From assembly GCA_900466745.1 (NCBI GenBank), contig UBNE01000009.1, positions 124,001 to 188,000 on the forward strand: DNA of 64,000 bases, given 5' to 3'. The notes beneath the pieces are model-generated. The model was given only the letters and a program-made list of their open reading frames with translations. It did no database searches and had not been told where the DNA came from. Each line of letters starts with the position of its first letter. The stretch's first letter is position 1. Shown here in pieces: positions 53,093 through 61,482 of this stretch. The translations under genes and the position numbers were made by a program. Source of the DNA: Hyphomicrobiales bacterium. Its GTDB lineage: Bacteria > Pseudomonadota > Alphaproteobacteria > Rhizobiales > Beijerinckiaceae.

Positions 53093-53932
53093 TCAAGCGC
53101 CGGCGAGCGCCGCGATCCGCCGCGTCATCGCTGTGTCGGGATCGCTGAGGCCGGCGACGATCGTGAAATGATTGGCGCCGGCGATCTCCTCGTAGCGCGT
53201 CTGCACGCCTTCCAGGCCCCAGACATCGACCAGGCGGCGGCTCTGCCTGTGGTATTCGGCGCTTTCCGCTTCGCCGACGACCGCGTCCATCGTCAGCCGC
53301 GACGGCGCCGGCCAGAACAGCGGGCTCTCCCGCTCCGCCGCTTCGAGACTGAGCCCGAGCGCGGCGTTGAGGCTGGTCTCGGTGAGCGGCTTGAGGTTGT
53401 AGAGCCCGGACATGCCGTAGGCGGCGGGCACCAACCGGTCGGGCAGGGCGGGGTCGACATTGCGCCAGTCGGTCGCCAGGGTGCAGGCGGCGAGATGCCC
53501 GCCGGCCGAATGCCCGGTCGCGACCACGGGCAGGCCGAAGCGGCGCCACAAGGCGGCGGCCGCCTGCTGCAGCTCCCAGACGATATGGCCGAGATGGACC
53601 TGCGGCGAGAGATCGTAGCCGACCACCGCGACCGGCAGGCCGAGCCGGTTCGGCCCGCGCGCCAGATGCGAGAAGAAGCTGCGGTCGAGCGCCTGCCAGT
53701 AGCCGCCATGGATGAACATGACGAGCGCGTTGCCTCGTACCGTCTCGGGCTTGAACAGGTCGTAGCGCTGGCGCTCGCCCTCGCCATAGGCGATGCCGAG
53801 CTCGCAGAACGCGGTGGCCCGGTAGGCGGCCGCATCGGCCTGCCAGCCGGCGATGATGCCGGGATGCTCCGGCACGCGGGCGCGGTTGTTGTATTCGGCT
53901 TCGTAGTCGGGGCTGGGCGCGGCCTGGCTCAT
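53093..53932 (-). CDS. Alpha/beta hydrolase (kynurenine-formamidase-like)
   Basis: A 279-residue esterase-fold protein. The oxyanion motif HGGYWQALDRSFFSHLA (about residue 75) and nucleophile elbow GHSAGGHLAA (Ser near 146) match the arylformamidase group of alpha/beta hydrolases. The catalytic His is probably in GANHFTIVAGL near the end. The start at 53932 fits the first family-like residues (MSQAAPSPDYEAEYNNRARVPEH). It diverges from the asparaginase gene. Hydrolysis of N-formylkynurenine is possible, but other small esters or amides fit equally. Confidence 0.86.
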   Translation of the reverse strand: MSQAAPSPDYEAEYNNRARVPEHPGIIAGWQADAAAYRATAFCELGIAYGEGERQRYDLFKPETVRGNALVMFIHGGYWQALDRSFFSHLARGPNRLGLPVAVVGYDLSPQVHLGHIVWELQQAAAALWRRFGLPVVATGHSAGGHLAACTLATDWRNVDPALPDRLVPAAYGMSGLYNLKPLTETSLNAALGLSLEAAERESPLFWPAPSRLTMDAVVGEAESAEYHRQSRRLVDVWGLEGVQTRYEEIAGANHFTIVAGLSDPDTAMTRRIAALAGA

Positions 53933-54021
53933 GGCGGCCCAGCGTGGCAGCACTTGCGGCTTTGCGCCAGAGCGGGCGGGTGCGATGCGCGCATTCCGCC
54001 GCGCAGATCGGGAGCTGCGTC

Positions 54022-54051
54022 GGAAGGCCGGCGGGCGCCCGCCGGCCTTCC
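54022..54051. repeat. Perfect 30-base palindrome upstream of the asparaginase gene
   Basis: GGAAGGCCGGCGGGC (54022-54036) is followed by its exact reverse complement (54037-54051), then GGTCTTTGA. It lies in the divergent gap, 69 bases before the asparaginase start and 90 before the hydrolase start. A terminator is not needed there, so an operator, an attenuator-like hairpin or a repeat remnant are the alternatives. Confidence 0.6.
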
Positions 54052-54119
54052 GGTCTTTGACAGGGGGCATCGCCGGCGGCAAAAGCGATGCGCCCGCCAG
54101 CCGGGCTGCGGAGGCCGTC

Positions 54120-55121
54120 ATGGAAAATCCCGTCCTCGCCGAAGTCACGCGCGGCAACACCGTGGAATCGCGCCACCGCGGCTCGGCGATCGTCGTCGAT
54201 GCCGATGGCGGCGTCGTGTTCTCGGCGGGCGATGTCGAGCGCCCCGTTTTCCCGCGTTCGGCGGTCAAGGCGATCCAGGCGCTGCCGCTGCTGGAGAGCG
54301 GCGCCGCCGACCGCTACGGGCTGACCGAGGCGGAGATCGCGCTCGCCGTTTCCTCCCATTCCGGCGAGCCGCTTCATGCGCAGACCTCGCTTTCCATGCT
54401 GCGGAAGGCCGGGCGGGACGCCGGCTGCCTCGAATGCGGCGCGCATTGGCCGATGAACGAGGCGGCGGCGCGGGCGCTGGCGATAGCGGGGGGCGAGCCC
54501 AGCGCGCTCAACAACAACTGTTCCGGCAAGCATGCCGGCTTCGTCTGCCTGTCCTGCGGGCTCGACGCCGATCCCGCCGGCTATGTGAAGCCGGATCATG
54601 CCGTCCAGCAGGCCGTGCGCGGCGCGCTGGAGGAGGTGACCGGCGCGGCCCATACCGGCGAGCGCATGGGCATCGACGGCTGCTCCATCCCCTCCTATGC
54701 CGTCCCGCTCAAGGCGCTGGCGCTCGGCTTCGCCCGGCTCGGCAGCGGCCGGGGGCTCGGCCCCGCCCGGGCGCGGGCGGCCGCCCGCATCCGCGCCGCC
54801 GCGGCGGCCCACCCCTTCATGGTGGCCGGTACCGACCGCTTCGACACGCGGCTGATGGGCCTGCTCGGCGCCCGCGCCTTCACCAAGACCGGCGCGGAAG
54901 GCGTCTATTGCGCGGCCCTGCCGGAGCTGGGCTTGGGGCTCGCGCTCAAATGCGACGACGGGGCCGGCCGGGCCGCCGAGGTCGCGCTGGCGGCGCTGCT
55001 CGGCCGCTTCCTGCCGATGGACGAGCCGACGCAGGCGGCCTTCGCGCCGCTGCGCGAGGCCGTCCTGAAGAACTGGAACGGCATCGAGGTCGGGCGGGTG
55101 AGGGCGCCGGCCGCTAACTGA
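54120..55121 (+). CDS. L-asparaginase, rhizobial type II family
   Basis: A 333-residue asparaginase of the Rhizobium etli ReAV-like family, unrelated to E. coli AnsB. The expected active-site residues appear one position earlier than in ReAV: Ser47 and Lys50 in VFPRSAVKAIQ, and Cys134 and Lys137 in NNNCSGKHAGF, which with a later Cys form the metal site. EIALAVSSHSGEPLHAQT and MGIDGCSIPSYAVPL are also conserved. ATG 54120 begins just before the family start (NPVLAEVTRGNTVESRH). It would release aspartate and ammonia. The last eight bases overlap the convergent beta-helix gene. Confidence 0.92.
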   Translation: MENPVLAEVTRGNTVESRHRGSAIVVDADGGVVFSAGDVERPVFPRSAVKAIQALPLLESGAADRYGLTEAEIALAVSSHSGEPLHAQTSLSMLRKAGRDAGCLECGAHWPMNEAAARALAIAGGEPSALNNNCSGKHAGFVCLSCGLDADPAGYVKPDHAVQQAVRGALEEVTGAAHTGERMGIDGCSIPSYAVPLKALALGFARLGSGRGLGPARARAAARIRAAAAAHPFMVAGTDRFDTRLMGLLGARAFTKTGAEGVYCAALPELGLGLALKCDDGAGRAAEVALAALLGRFLPMDEPTQAAFAPLREAVLKNWNGIEVGRVRAPAAN

Positions 55122-56484
55122 CCGCGTTGTTCTCGACCCGGACGCCGGCCGCCCGCGCGTCCGGGGCCCTGGTCAGGTCGCCGGTGACGGGCTTGCCGTA
55201 TTCGGTGCCGACCACGGCGCCGTTGCGGGCTTCGGCGATGACGTTGTTGGCGATGAGGGCGTTGCGCTCCTTCGGCACCAGCGAGACCGAGATGCCGATG
55301 CCCGCCTTGCGCACGATGTTGCCGGTCGCGGCGAGGTTGCGCATGCCCCAGGACCAGCCCAGCGAGATGCCGGTCTCGCTGGCGTTCTCGATGACGTTGC
55401 CGGTCACGGCGGCCTCCGCCTCGACATGGACGCCGAGCCCGCCGACGGGCTCCTTGCCGTTCGGGGCGACGGCCTTGCGCGCATTGCGGATGATGTTGTT
55501 GGCGAAGACGGCGAGCCGTCCGCCATGGTCGAGATTGGTGATGTTGGCGCCCTGCGCGCAATCCTCGACCAGGTTGTTGGCGATGATCGCGCCCTCGAAG
55601 GCGAACTCCGAGTAGAGCGCCGTCTCGCCGCAGCGGCGGCCCTGATTGCCCAGCATCTGCACGCCGGAGCCCGAATTGTTGCGGATGAAGGTCATCGCGC
55701 AGTCGCGTAGCTGGTTGCCCTCGATCACGACACCGCCCGCACGATAGAGGCTGATGCCGTTGCCGTTCGGCCCGTCGCCGCCGGCATCGGCGCGGATGCG
55801 CTCGACCCGGTTGCCCCGGACGATCGAGCCGTCGTCCCCGGCCTCGCCGCGCCAGATCTGGATGCCGTTGTTGCCGCAATCCTCGACGGCGTTGCCCTCG
55901 ATCGCCAGCCCGCGCGAATCCAGCGAGAACAGGGCGGCGTCCCGCATCTTCCGGAAGCTGCTCGCGCCGATGCTCCCGCCGCAGCGGTTCAGCGTCATCC
56001 CGACCGAGCCGGCATTGACGAAGACGAGATCCGCGACCGTGATCGCGCCGACGGCGTCGGCTTCGAGCAGGGCGGAGCGCTGCGGGGAGGGGATGTCGAG
56101 CCCGTCCAGCACGAGGCCGGAGAGGCTCGCCCGCCCGAGATGGCGCGCGATCAGGATCGGCCCGCCATCGGCCGTCACCAGCCGGGTCGCCTCCGGCACG
56201 CCGACGAGGCGCGCCCCGTCCGGCAGCGCGACCTTGCCGACGCGGTAGCGGCCCGGCGGCAGCAGCAGGGGAGCCGAGCGTTTCGCCGCCTCGCCGAGCG
56301 CGGCCTGGAGGCGCTGCGACTGGTCCTCGCCCGCTCCGGGCCGCAGGCCGAACTGGGTCGCGTCGAGCCCGAGCTGGCCGAGCGGCGCGGCCGCGGGACC
56401 GCGGGATTGCGCCTGCGCCGGCAGGCGCAGCGAAACCGCGCCGCAGAGGCCGGCGGCCAGGAGATGACGGCGGGACGGGTTCAT
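55114..56484 (-). CDS. Tat-exported right-handed beta-helix protein (TIGR03808 type)
   Basis: A 456-residue repeat protein. The signal MNPSRRHLLAAGLCGAVSLRLPAQAQ has a twin-arginine pattern. The body is built of short repeats, such as LAIEGNAVEDCGNNGIQIW, VVIEGNQLRDC and VTGNVIENASETGISLG, each carrying an N-x-x-x-N turn typical of parallel beta-helices. I recognise it as the TIGR03808 family of twin-arginine repeat proteins found in alphaproteobacteria. Its activity is unknown; the fold is shared with pectate-lyase-like carbohydrate enzymes. It overlaps the end of the asparaginase gene by eight bases. Confidence 0.85.
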   Translation of the reverse strand: MNPSRRHLLAAGLCGAVSLRLPAQAQSRGPAAAPLGQLGLDATQFGLRPGAGEDQSQRLQAALGEAAKRSAPLLLPPGRYRVGKVALPDGARLVGVPEATRLVTADGGPILIARHLGRASLSGLVLDGLDIPSPQRSALLEADAVGAITVADLVFVNAGSVGMTLNRCGGSIGASSFRKMRDAALFSLDSRGLAIEGNAVEDCGNNGIQIWRGEAGDDGSIVRGNRVERIRADAGGDGPNGNGISLYRAGGVVIEGNQLRDCAMTFIRNNSGSGVQMLGNQGRRCGETALYSEFAFEGAIIANNLVEDCAQGANITNLDHGGRLAVFANNIIRNARKAVAPNGKEPVGGLGVHVEAEAAVTGNVIENASETGISLGWSWGMRNLAATGNIVRKAGIGISVSLVPKERNALIANNVIAEARNGAVVGTEYGKPVTGDLTRAPDARAAGVRVENNAVS

Positions 56485-56563
56485 GCTGCCTCCTGTTCCG
56501 GCGCCATCAAGGAGCGGGCCAACCCGATTGTCCCGGATCGGGACGATCGGCCGCCCATGCCGG

Positions 56564-57550
56564 TCACAGCCCCAGGGCGCTGGCGATCTCCTCGGCCGCC
56601 GCCGTCGGGGCGAGCGAGCCGGCGGCCACGGCGGCCTCGAGCGCCGGTGTCCGCGCCTTCAGCCCGGGATCGTTCCTGAGCTTGGCCTGCAGCCGGTCCT
56701 GCACCATCGCCCACATCCATTTCACGTCCTGCTGGCGGCGCTTGCGCGCGACGAGGCCTTTCTCGCCGAAGCGGCGATGATGCTCCTCGATCCTGCTCCA
56801 CATCGCGTCGAGCCCTTCGCCGGTGAGGCCCGAAATCGTGACGACCGGGGTCGACCAGAGCGGCGAGGCCGGCGCCAGGATATGCAGCGCGGCCTTGTAC
56901 TGCGCGGCCGCCGCCCGCGCCGCCGTGGCGCCGGGACCGTCGGCCTTGTTGACGGCGATCATGTCGGCGAGCTCGATGATGCCCTTCTTGATGCCCTGCA
57001 ATTCGTCGCCGGCATTGGGCAGCATCAGCACCAGGAAGAAGTCGGTGAGGTCGGCCACCGCCGTCTCGGACTGGCCGACGCCGACCGTCTCCACCAGGAT
57101 GACGTCGAAGCCCGCCGCCTCGCAGAGCAGCATCGTCTCGCGCGTCTTCGCCGCGACGCCGCCGAGCGTGCCGGAGGAGGGCGAGGGGCGGATATAGGCG
57201 TGCGGATCGACCGAGAGCCGGGCCATCCGCGTCTTGTCGCCAAGGATCGAGCCGCCGGTGCGGGTCGAGGAGGGATCGACGGCCAGCACCGCGACCTTGT
57301 GGCCCTGCGCCGTCAGATAGCTGCCCAGCGCGTCGATGGTGGTCGATTTGCCGACGCCGGGCACGCCGGTGATTCCGACCCGGATCGCGCCGCCCGTCCG
57401 GGGCAGCAGGCGCTGGATCAGCGCGCGGGCCAGCTCGCGATGGTCGGGCCGGCGCGATTCGGCCAGCGTGATGGCGCGCGCCAGGGCGGCGCGTTCGCCG
57501 GCCAGGATGGCGTCGGCCAGCGTTTCGTGGCGGGAGGCGGTGTCGACCAT
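56564..57550 (-). CDS. meaB: Methylmalonyl-CoA mutase-associated GTPase MeaB
   Basis: A 328-residue G3E GTPase. The P-loop GVPGVGKST is at residues 62-70, the switch region has DPSSTRTGGSILGDKTRM, DVILVETVGVGQSE is the Walker B/switch III area, and NKADGPG is the base-specificity motif. MeaB guards the adenosylcobalamin cofactor of methylmalonyl-CoA mutase. No mutase gene is in the window. The start is ATG 57550; an in-frame extension to 57598 is possible but less family-like. Confidence 0.92.
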   Translation of the reverse strand: MVDTASRHETLADAILAGERAALARAITLAESRRPDHRELARALIQRLLPRTGGAIRVGITGVPGVGKSTTIDALGSYLTAQGHKVAVLAVDPSSTRTGGSILGDKTRMARLSVDPHAYIRPSPSSGTLGGVAAKTRETMLLCEAAGFDVILVETVGVGQSETAVADLTDFFLVLMLPNAGDELQGIKKGIIELADMIAVNKADGPGATAARAAAAQYKAALHILAPASPLWSTPVVTISGLTGEGLDAMWSRIEEHHRRFGEKGLVARKRRQQDVKWMWAMVQDRLQAKLRNDPGLKARTPALEAAVAAGSLAPTAAAEEIASALGL

Positions 57551-57667
57551 GACGCCAGTTAGCAAGCCGGTCGGGCCGGCGGCAAGGCGCCCCGCCACCG
57601 CGCCTCTGTCGTGAAGCTGTCACGGTGGCATCTTGAACATTCGTCGATTCGATGAGACGACAGGGCG

Positions 57668-58828
57668 ATGACCGGCGTGACGACGTGGCTTCGGGGGCTT
57701 TTTCTGGCGTTGCTCGCGCCGCTGTTGCTGGCGGCCTGCGCCGCGCCGCGCGTGCTGGAGATCAGCCAGGCGCCGCGGCAGGACATCGCCGGCAAGGTCG
57801 AGATCTACGTCGCCACGACGCGCGAGGCCTCGGCCGCGCCGGTCTATTTCGACGGCGAGCGCGCGCCGAAGCTGGCTTTCGCCAAGCTCGAGATCACCGT
57901 GCCGCGCAGCCACAGACCCGGCGAGCTGGAGCTGCCGGATTCGGGGCCCGGCGACCCGGCCAAGCACTTCACCGCGACCAATATCGAGCGGCTCGACCTC
58001 GCCCCTGTCGTGGCCGACGTCCGCCGGGACATCATGCGCCGGCCGGCGGGCCAGCGCGACGTCCTGGTCTTCGTCCATGGCTACAACACCAATTTCGCCG
58101 ATGCGGTCTACCGTTTCGCGCAGATCGTCTACGATTCCGGCTTCAAGGGCGTTCCGGTGCTGTTCTCCTGGCCCTCGCGCGGCCAGCTCCTCGCCTATCC
58201 CTACGATCGCGAGAGCGCCTACTACTCCCGCGACTTCCTCGAGGCCAACCTGCGCGGCATCGCCCGCGACATCGGCCCGGGGCGGATGGACATCCTCGCC
58301 CATTCGATGGGCACGATCCTGACGCTCGAGACCCTGCGCCAGGCCGCGATCCGCGGCGACGGCACCTTCGGCGGCAAGCTGCGCGACGTCATGCTCGCCG
58401 CGCCCGACGTCGATCTCGACCTGTTCAAGACCCTGATGAACGTGATCCGGCGGCCGGTGACGGTCTTCGTCTCGGCCGACGACCGGGCGCTCGACTTCTC
58501 GCGCCGCTTCGCCGGCGACAAGACCCGGCTCGGCGCCGTCTCCGCCAAGGACACGGAGACGATCGCCTCGCTGGAGAAGCTCGGCGCGCGCATCATCGAC
58601 CTCTCCGAAGTCTCCTCGGGCGACAGCCTGAACCACGCCAAGTTCGCCTCCTCGCCGAAGGTGGTGCAGCTCATCGGCAACCGGCTGAGGGCGGACAGGG
58701 GCATCGGCTTCGCGGGACCGCAGCTCGGCGACAGGCTGGGCGACATCGCCGGCGGGGTCGTCGGCACGGTCGGCTCGACCGTCGGGCTGGTGGTCTCCCC
58801 GGTCACGATCATCTCCGGCGGCCGTTGA
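57668..58828 (+). CDS. DUF900 alpha/beta hydrolase, lipoprotein
   Basis: A 386-residue predicted lipoprotein. The signal core LFLALLAPLLLAAC ends in a lipobox with the lipid-accepting Cys at about 24. The DUF900 fold follows, with KVEIYVATTREAS, DVLVFVHGYNTNFADAVYRFAQ (the conserved HGYN) and the nucleophile elbow LAHSMGTILTLETL. The catalytic Asp lies in VFVSADDRALDF and the His in SLNHAKFASS. A glycine-rich tail (GDIAGGVVGTVGSTVG) ends the protein. Its substrate is unknown. A paralogue follows 134 bases on. Confidence 0.87.
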   Translation: MTGVTTWLRGLFLALLAPLLLAACAAPRVLEISQAPRQDIAGKVEIYVATTREASAAPVYFDGERAPKLAFAKLEITVPRSHRPGELELPDSGPGDPAKHFTATNIERLDLAPVVADVRRDIMRRPAGQRDVLVFVHGYNTNFADAVYRFAQIVYDSGFKGVPVLFSWPSRGQLLAYPYDRESAYYSRDFLEANLRGIARDIGPGRMDILAHSMGTILTLETLRQAAIRGDGTFGGKLRDVMLAAPDVDLDLFKTLMNVIRRPVTVFVSADDRALDFSRRFAGDKTRLGAVSAKDTETIASLEKLGARIIDLSEVSSGDSLNHAKFASSPKVVQLIGNRLRADRGIGFAGPQLGDRLGDIAGGVVGTVGSTVGLVVSPVTIISGGR

Positions 58829-58843
58829 TGTGACCGCGCGGGC

Positions 58844-58860
58844 ACGGCCGGGCCGTTTTT
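58844..58860 (+). terminator. Short hairpin with T tract between tandem hydrolases
   Basis: ACGGC (58844-58848) and GCCGT (58852-58856) pair around a three-base loop, and TTTTT (58856-58860) follows. The stem is short, so it probably reduces rather than fully stops reading into the second hydrolase gene. Confidence 0.45.
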
Positions 58861-58962
58861 GCGCCCGCCCGGCCGCTTCGCCGCATTCTGGCCGCGTTGG
58901 CCTGCCTTTAAGGCGGCATTCTCCTGATCGGCCTCCTGCGATTGACCCGGACACCCGCTTCC

Positions 58963-59970
58963 ATGCCTGTCACAAGGCGCGACTTCTCCCGCCTCTCCCT
59001 GGGCCTGGCCGCCCTGCTGCCATTGGGGCTGGCGGCCTGTGCGCAAAGCGAGGCGACCGTCTCGCCGTTTTCGGTGCCGGAGCGGGCCGACCTGTCGGCC
59101 CTCGGCAAGGATCCGCGGCTGCTGGTAATGACCACGCGCCAATCGACCGGCAACGCCGCCCCCTATTTCGGCACCGATCGCGGCCCGCTGACCTTCGCCG
59201 AGGTCCGGCTCTCGCCGCCGGGACGGGGCATCGCCGGGCGCGTCTCCTCGGCCGTCAGCGGCGACTGGGCGATCCTCGGCATCGAGCGCGAGACCACGAC
59301 CGACGCGGCCCGCGTATTCTCGAACGCGGCGAACGGCCGCGACGTGCTGCTCTATGTCCACGGCTACAATGAGAGCTTCGAATCGGCCGTGCGCAGCGCC
59401 GGCCAATTGTCGCATTCGCTCGCCTTCCAGGGCCGCACGGCGCTCTTCACCTGGCCCTCGGGCGGCAAGCTGCTCGACTACGCCTATGACCGCGAAAGCG
59501 CGCTCTGGTCGCGCGACGGCTTCGTCGAGACGCTGCGGGCACTGGTCGCCAACCCGACCATCGGGCGCATCCACATCGTGGCGCATTCGATGGGCACCTT
59601 CCTCACCCTGGAAGGGCTGCGGGAGCTGCGCGATTCCCCGGAGGTCTATGCGCGGATCGGCTCGGTCGTCCTGGCCTCGCCGGATGTCGACATCGACGCC
59701 TTCGAGCAGACGGTGAAGCGGATCGGCCCGCTGGCCAGGCGCATGACCGTGATCATCGATCCCGGCGACCGGGCGCTCGCCGTCTCGGCCCGCATCGCCG
59801 GCGGCGTGGCGCGGGCGGGGGCGGCCGACCGCGCGCGCCTCGACGCGCTCGGCATCCGCGTGGCGGATACGGCCGGCCGCGGCTGGAGCCTGCTGCGGCA
59901 CGACCTCTTCCTCTCCGACAGCGAGGTCACGCAGGTCGTGCGCCGCGCCATGGACCGCGGCGAGAGCTGA
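58963..59970 (+). CDS. DUF900 alpha/beta hydrolase, second copy, lipoprotein
   Basis: A 335-residue paralogue of the upstream gene. The signal MPVTRRDFSRLSLGLAALLPLGLAAC has a twin-arginine-like RRDF and a lipobox LAAC. HGYNESFESAVRSAGQLS and VAHSMGTFLTLEGLREL repeat the DUF900 motifs; VIIDPGDRALAVSARIAGG holds the likely Asp. It lacks the first copy's glycine-rich tail. ATG 58963 is preferred to TTG 58942, because the longer reading adds residues in front of the signal. The stop is followed without a gap by the next gene's ATG. Confidence 0.86.
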   Translation: MPVTRRDFSRLSLGLAALLPLGLAACAQSEATVSPFSVPERADLSALGKDPRLLVMTTRQSTGNAAPYFGTDRGPLTFAEVRLSPPGRGIAGRVSSAVSGDWAILGIERETTTDAARVFSNAANGRDVLLYVHGYNESFESAVRSAGQLSHSLAFQGRTALFTWPSGGKLLDYAYDRESALWSRDGFVETLRALVANPTIGRIHIVAHSMGTFLTLEGLRELRDSPEVYARIGSVVLASPDVDIDAFEQTVKRIGPLARRMTVIIDPGDRALAVSARIAGGVARAGAADRARLDALGIRVADTAGRGWSLLRHDLFLSDSEVTQVVRRAMDRGES

Positions 59971-60864
59971 ATGCGGGCCGCCCTGCGCCTCGCTCCGGCG
60001 CTGTTCGGCCTGGTCGCATGGCTCGGCCCCTCGGCCGCCGCGGCGCAGGGGCAGGGGCTCTTCGCGGCTGCGGGGCGGGGCGAATGGACATTCGACGACC
60101 CCGTCTGGCAGGCGATCCAGGTCGAGACCTATACGCCCGAGGCCTGCGCGGCCCGGCCATGCCCGCTGCTGATCGTGATCCATGGCAACGGCCGCGATGC
60201 GGCGCGGTCGCGGGACGACTGGGTCGCGGCGGCGGAACGCCACGGCGTGCTCGTCGCCGCGCCGCGTTTCGACAAGGCGCGGTTCTCCGGGCGGCTTTTC
60301 CAGCAGGGCAATGCGCGCGGCGAGCCGGACCGGACGAAATGGACCTTCGGCATTGTCGAAAGGCTGTTCGACGCGGCGCGGGCGGCGGGCCGTGCGGAAG
60401 GCGCGGGCTACAGGCTCTTCGGCCATTCGGCCGGCGGGCAGTTCGTCCACCGCATGGCGCTGCTGATGCCGCAGGCCCGCTTCTCGAAGGCCGTCGCCGC
60501 GAATGCCGGCTATTACACGCTCCCGCTCGACGCGGCCGCGGCGGGAGGCTTCGCCTATCCCTATTCGCTGGGCGGCACGCCGGCGACCGACGCGACCCTG
60601 CGCGCTGCGCTCGGCAAGCATGTCACGGTGATGCTGGGGGATCGCGACATCAATCCGGCCCATCGCGAACTCAACCGATCGCCGGGCGCCGAGGAGCAGG
60701 GGGCGACCCGCTTCGCGCGCGGCAGGCGCTTCATGGCGGATATCCGGGCGGCGGCCGCCCGGCTCGGCCTGACCCCCGAATGGCGCGAGGTCGTCGTGCC
60801 GGGCGTGGCGCATCAGCAGAAGCGGATGGCCCGGGCCGCCGCGCCCGAGCTGCTCGGGCCCTGA
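59971..60864 (+). CDS. Secreted alpha/beta hydrolase (esterase/PHB-depolymerase-like)
   Basis: A 297-residue hydrolase with a Sec signal (MRAALRLAPALFGLVAWLGPSAAAAQG). The oxyanion segment LLIVIHGNGRDAA (about residue 55) and the elbow LFGHSAGGQFVHRMAL resemble polyhydroxybutyrate depolymerase/feruloyl esterase-like proteins. The last His is in VPGVAHQQKRM. It starts on the base after the previous stop, so translation is probably coupled to the second DUF900 gene. The three consecutive hydrolases would all act in the envelope. Confidence 0.82.
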   Translation: MRAALRLAPALFGLVAWLGPSAAAAQGQGLFAAAGRGEWTFDDPVWQAIQVETYTPEACAARPCPLLIVIHGNGRDAARSRDDWVAAAERHGVLVAAPRFDKARFSGRLFQQGNARGEPDRTKWTFGIVERLFDAARAAGRAEGAGYRLFGHSAGGQFVHRMALLMPQARFSKAVAANAGYYTLPLDAAAAGGFAYPYSLGGTPATDATLRAALGKHVTVMLGDRDINPAHRELNRSPGAEEQGATRFARGRRFMADIRAAAARLGLTPEWREVVVPGVAHQQKRMARAAAPELLGP

Positions 60865-60870
60865 GCGGCG

Positions 60871-61329
60871 TCAGATCGGCGGCAGGCCGGCGCCCTTCTT
60901 GATCGTCGCCAGCGCGAAATTCGACTCGACCGACTGGATGCATTTCAGCCGGGTCACCTTCTGCTTGAGGAAGCGCTCATAGCCCTCGATGCCGTCGGTG
61001 ACGACGCGCAGCAGATAGTCCTGCGAGCCGGTCATCAGGTAGCATTCGGCGACCTCGCTCCAGCTCTCGATCGCCTTCTCGAACTCGGCGATGTGCTCCT
61101 GGTTCTGCTGGATGAGCCGCACCGAGACGAAGACGCTGAACGGCAGCCCATAGGCCTTGGGATCGACGACCGCTGTATAGCCCTGGATGACGCCGGTCTC
61201 CTCCAGCCGCTTCAGCCGGCGCAGGCAGGGCGTCGGCGACAGACCGACCCGCTGCGACAGCTCCTGATTGGTGATCCGCCCGTCCTCCCGGAGCAGGGCG
61301 AGAATGCGGCGGTCGATCGTGTCGAGCAT
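60871..61329 (-). CDS. Lrp/AsnC-family transcriptional regulator
   Basis: A 152-residue amino-acid-responsive regulator. The helix-turn-helix is LREDGRITNQELSQRVGLSPTPCLRRLKRLEETGVI, in which SPTPCLRRLKRLE is the recognition helix. The RAM domain reads FSVFVSVRL, then SEVAECYLMTGSQDYLLRV. ATG 61329 has GGAG six bases before it; a second ATG at 61332 is also possible. It is divergent from a methionine-gamma-lyase-like gene and is the natural candidate to control it, as such pairs do in other Proteobacteria. Confidence 0.93.
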   Translation of the reverse strand: MLDTIDRRILALLREDGRITNQELSQRVGLSPTPCLRRLKRLEETGVIQGYTAVVDPKAYGLPFSVFVSVRLIQQNQEHIAEFEKAIESWSEVAECYLMTGSQDYLLRVVTDGIEGYERFLKQKVTRLKCIQSVESNFALATIKKGAGLPPI

Positions 61330-61482
61330 CATATGCTCCGTGAGGAGGAATAGTAAGCAGAAACCTGCGCGGATGACGGTAACGCGAGTGTGTTCGACCA
61401 AGCAATCGCGCCGATGCGGGATTATCCTGTCCGCAGCACGACATGCCGGGCCGCAGCAAACGACGGGCCAAGGAGGACAGCC
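61330..61482. promoter_or_regulatory. Divergent control region of lrp-like and gamma-lyase genes
   Basis: 153 bases separate the two starts. A strong AAGGAGG (near 61470) serves the lyase. The left half is AT-richer, with a TAGTAAGCAGAAA stretch. I see no clear dyad that can be named as the Lrp site, though AT-rich degenerate sites are usual for this family. Confidence 0.45.
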
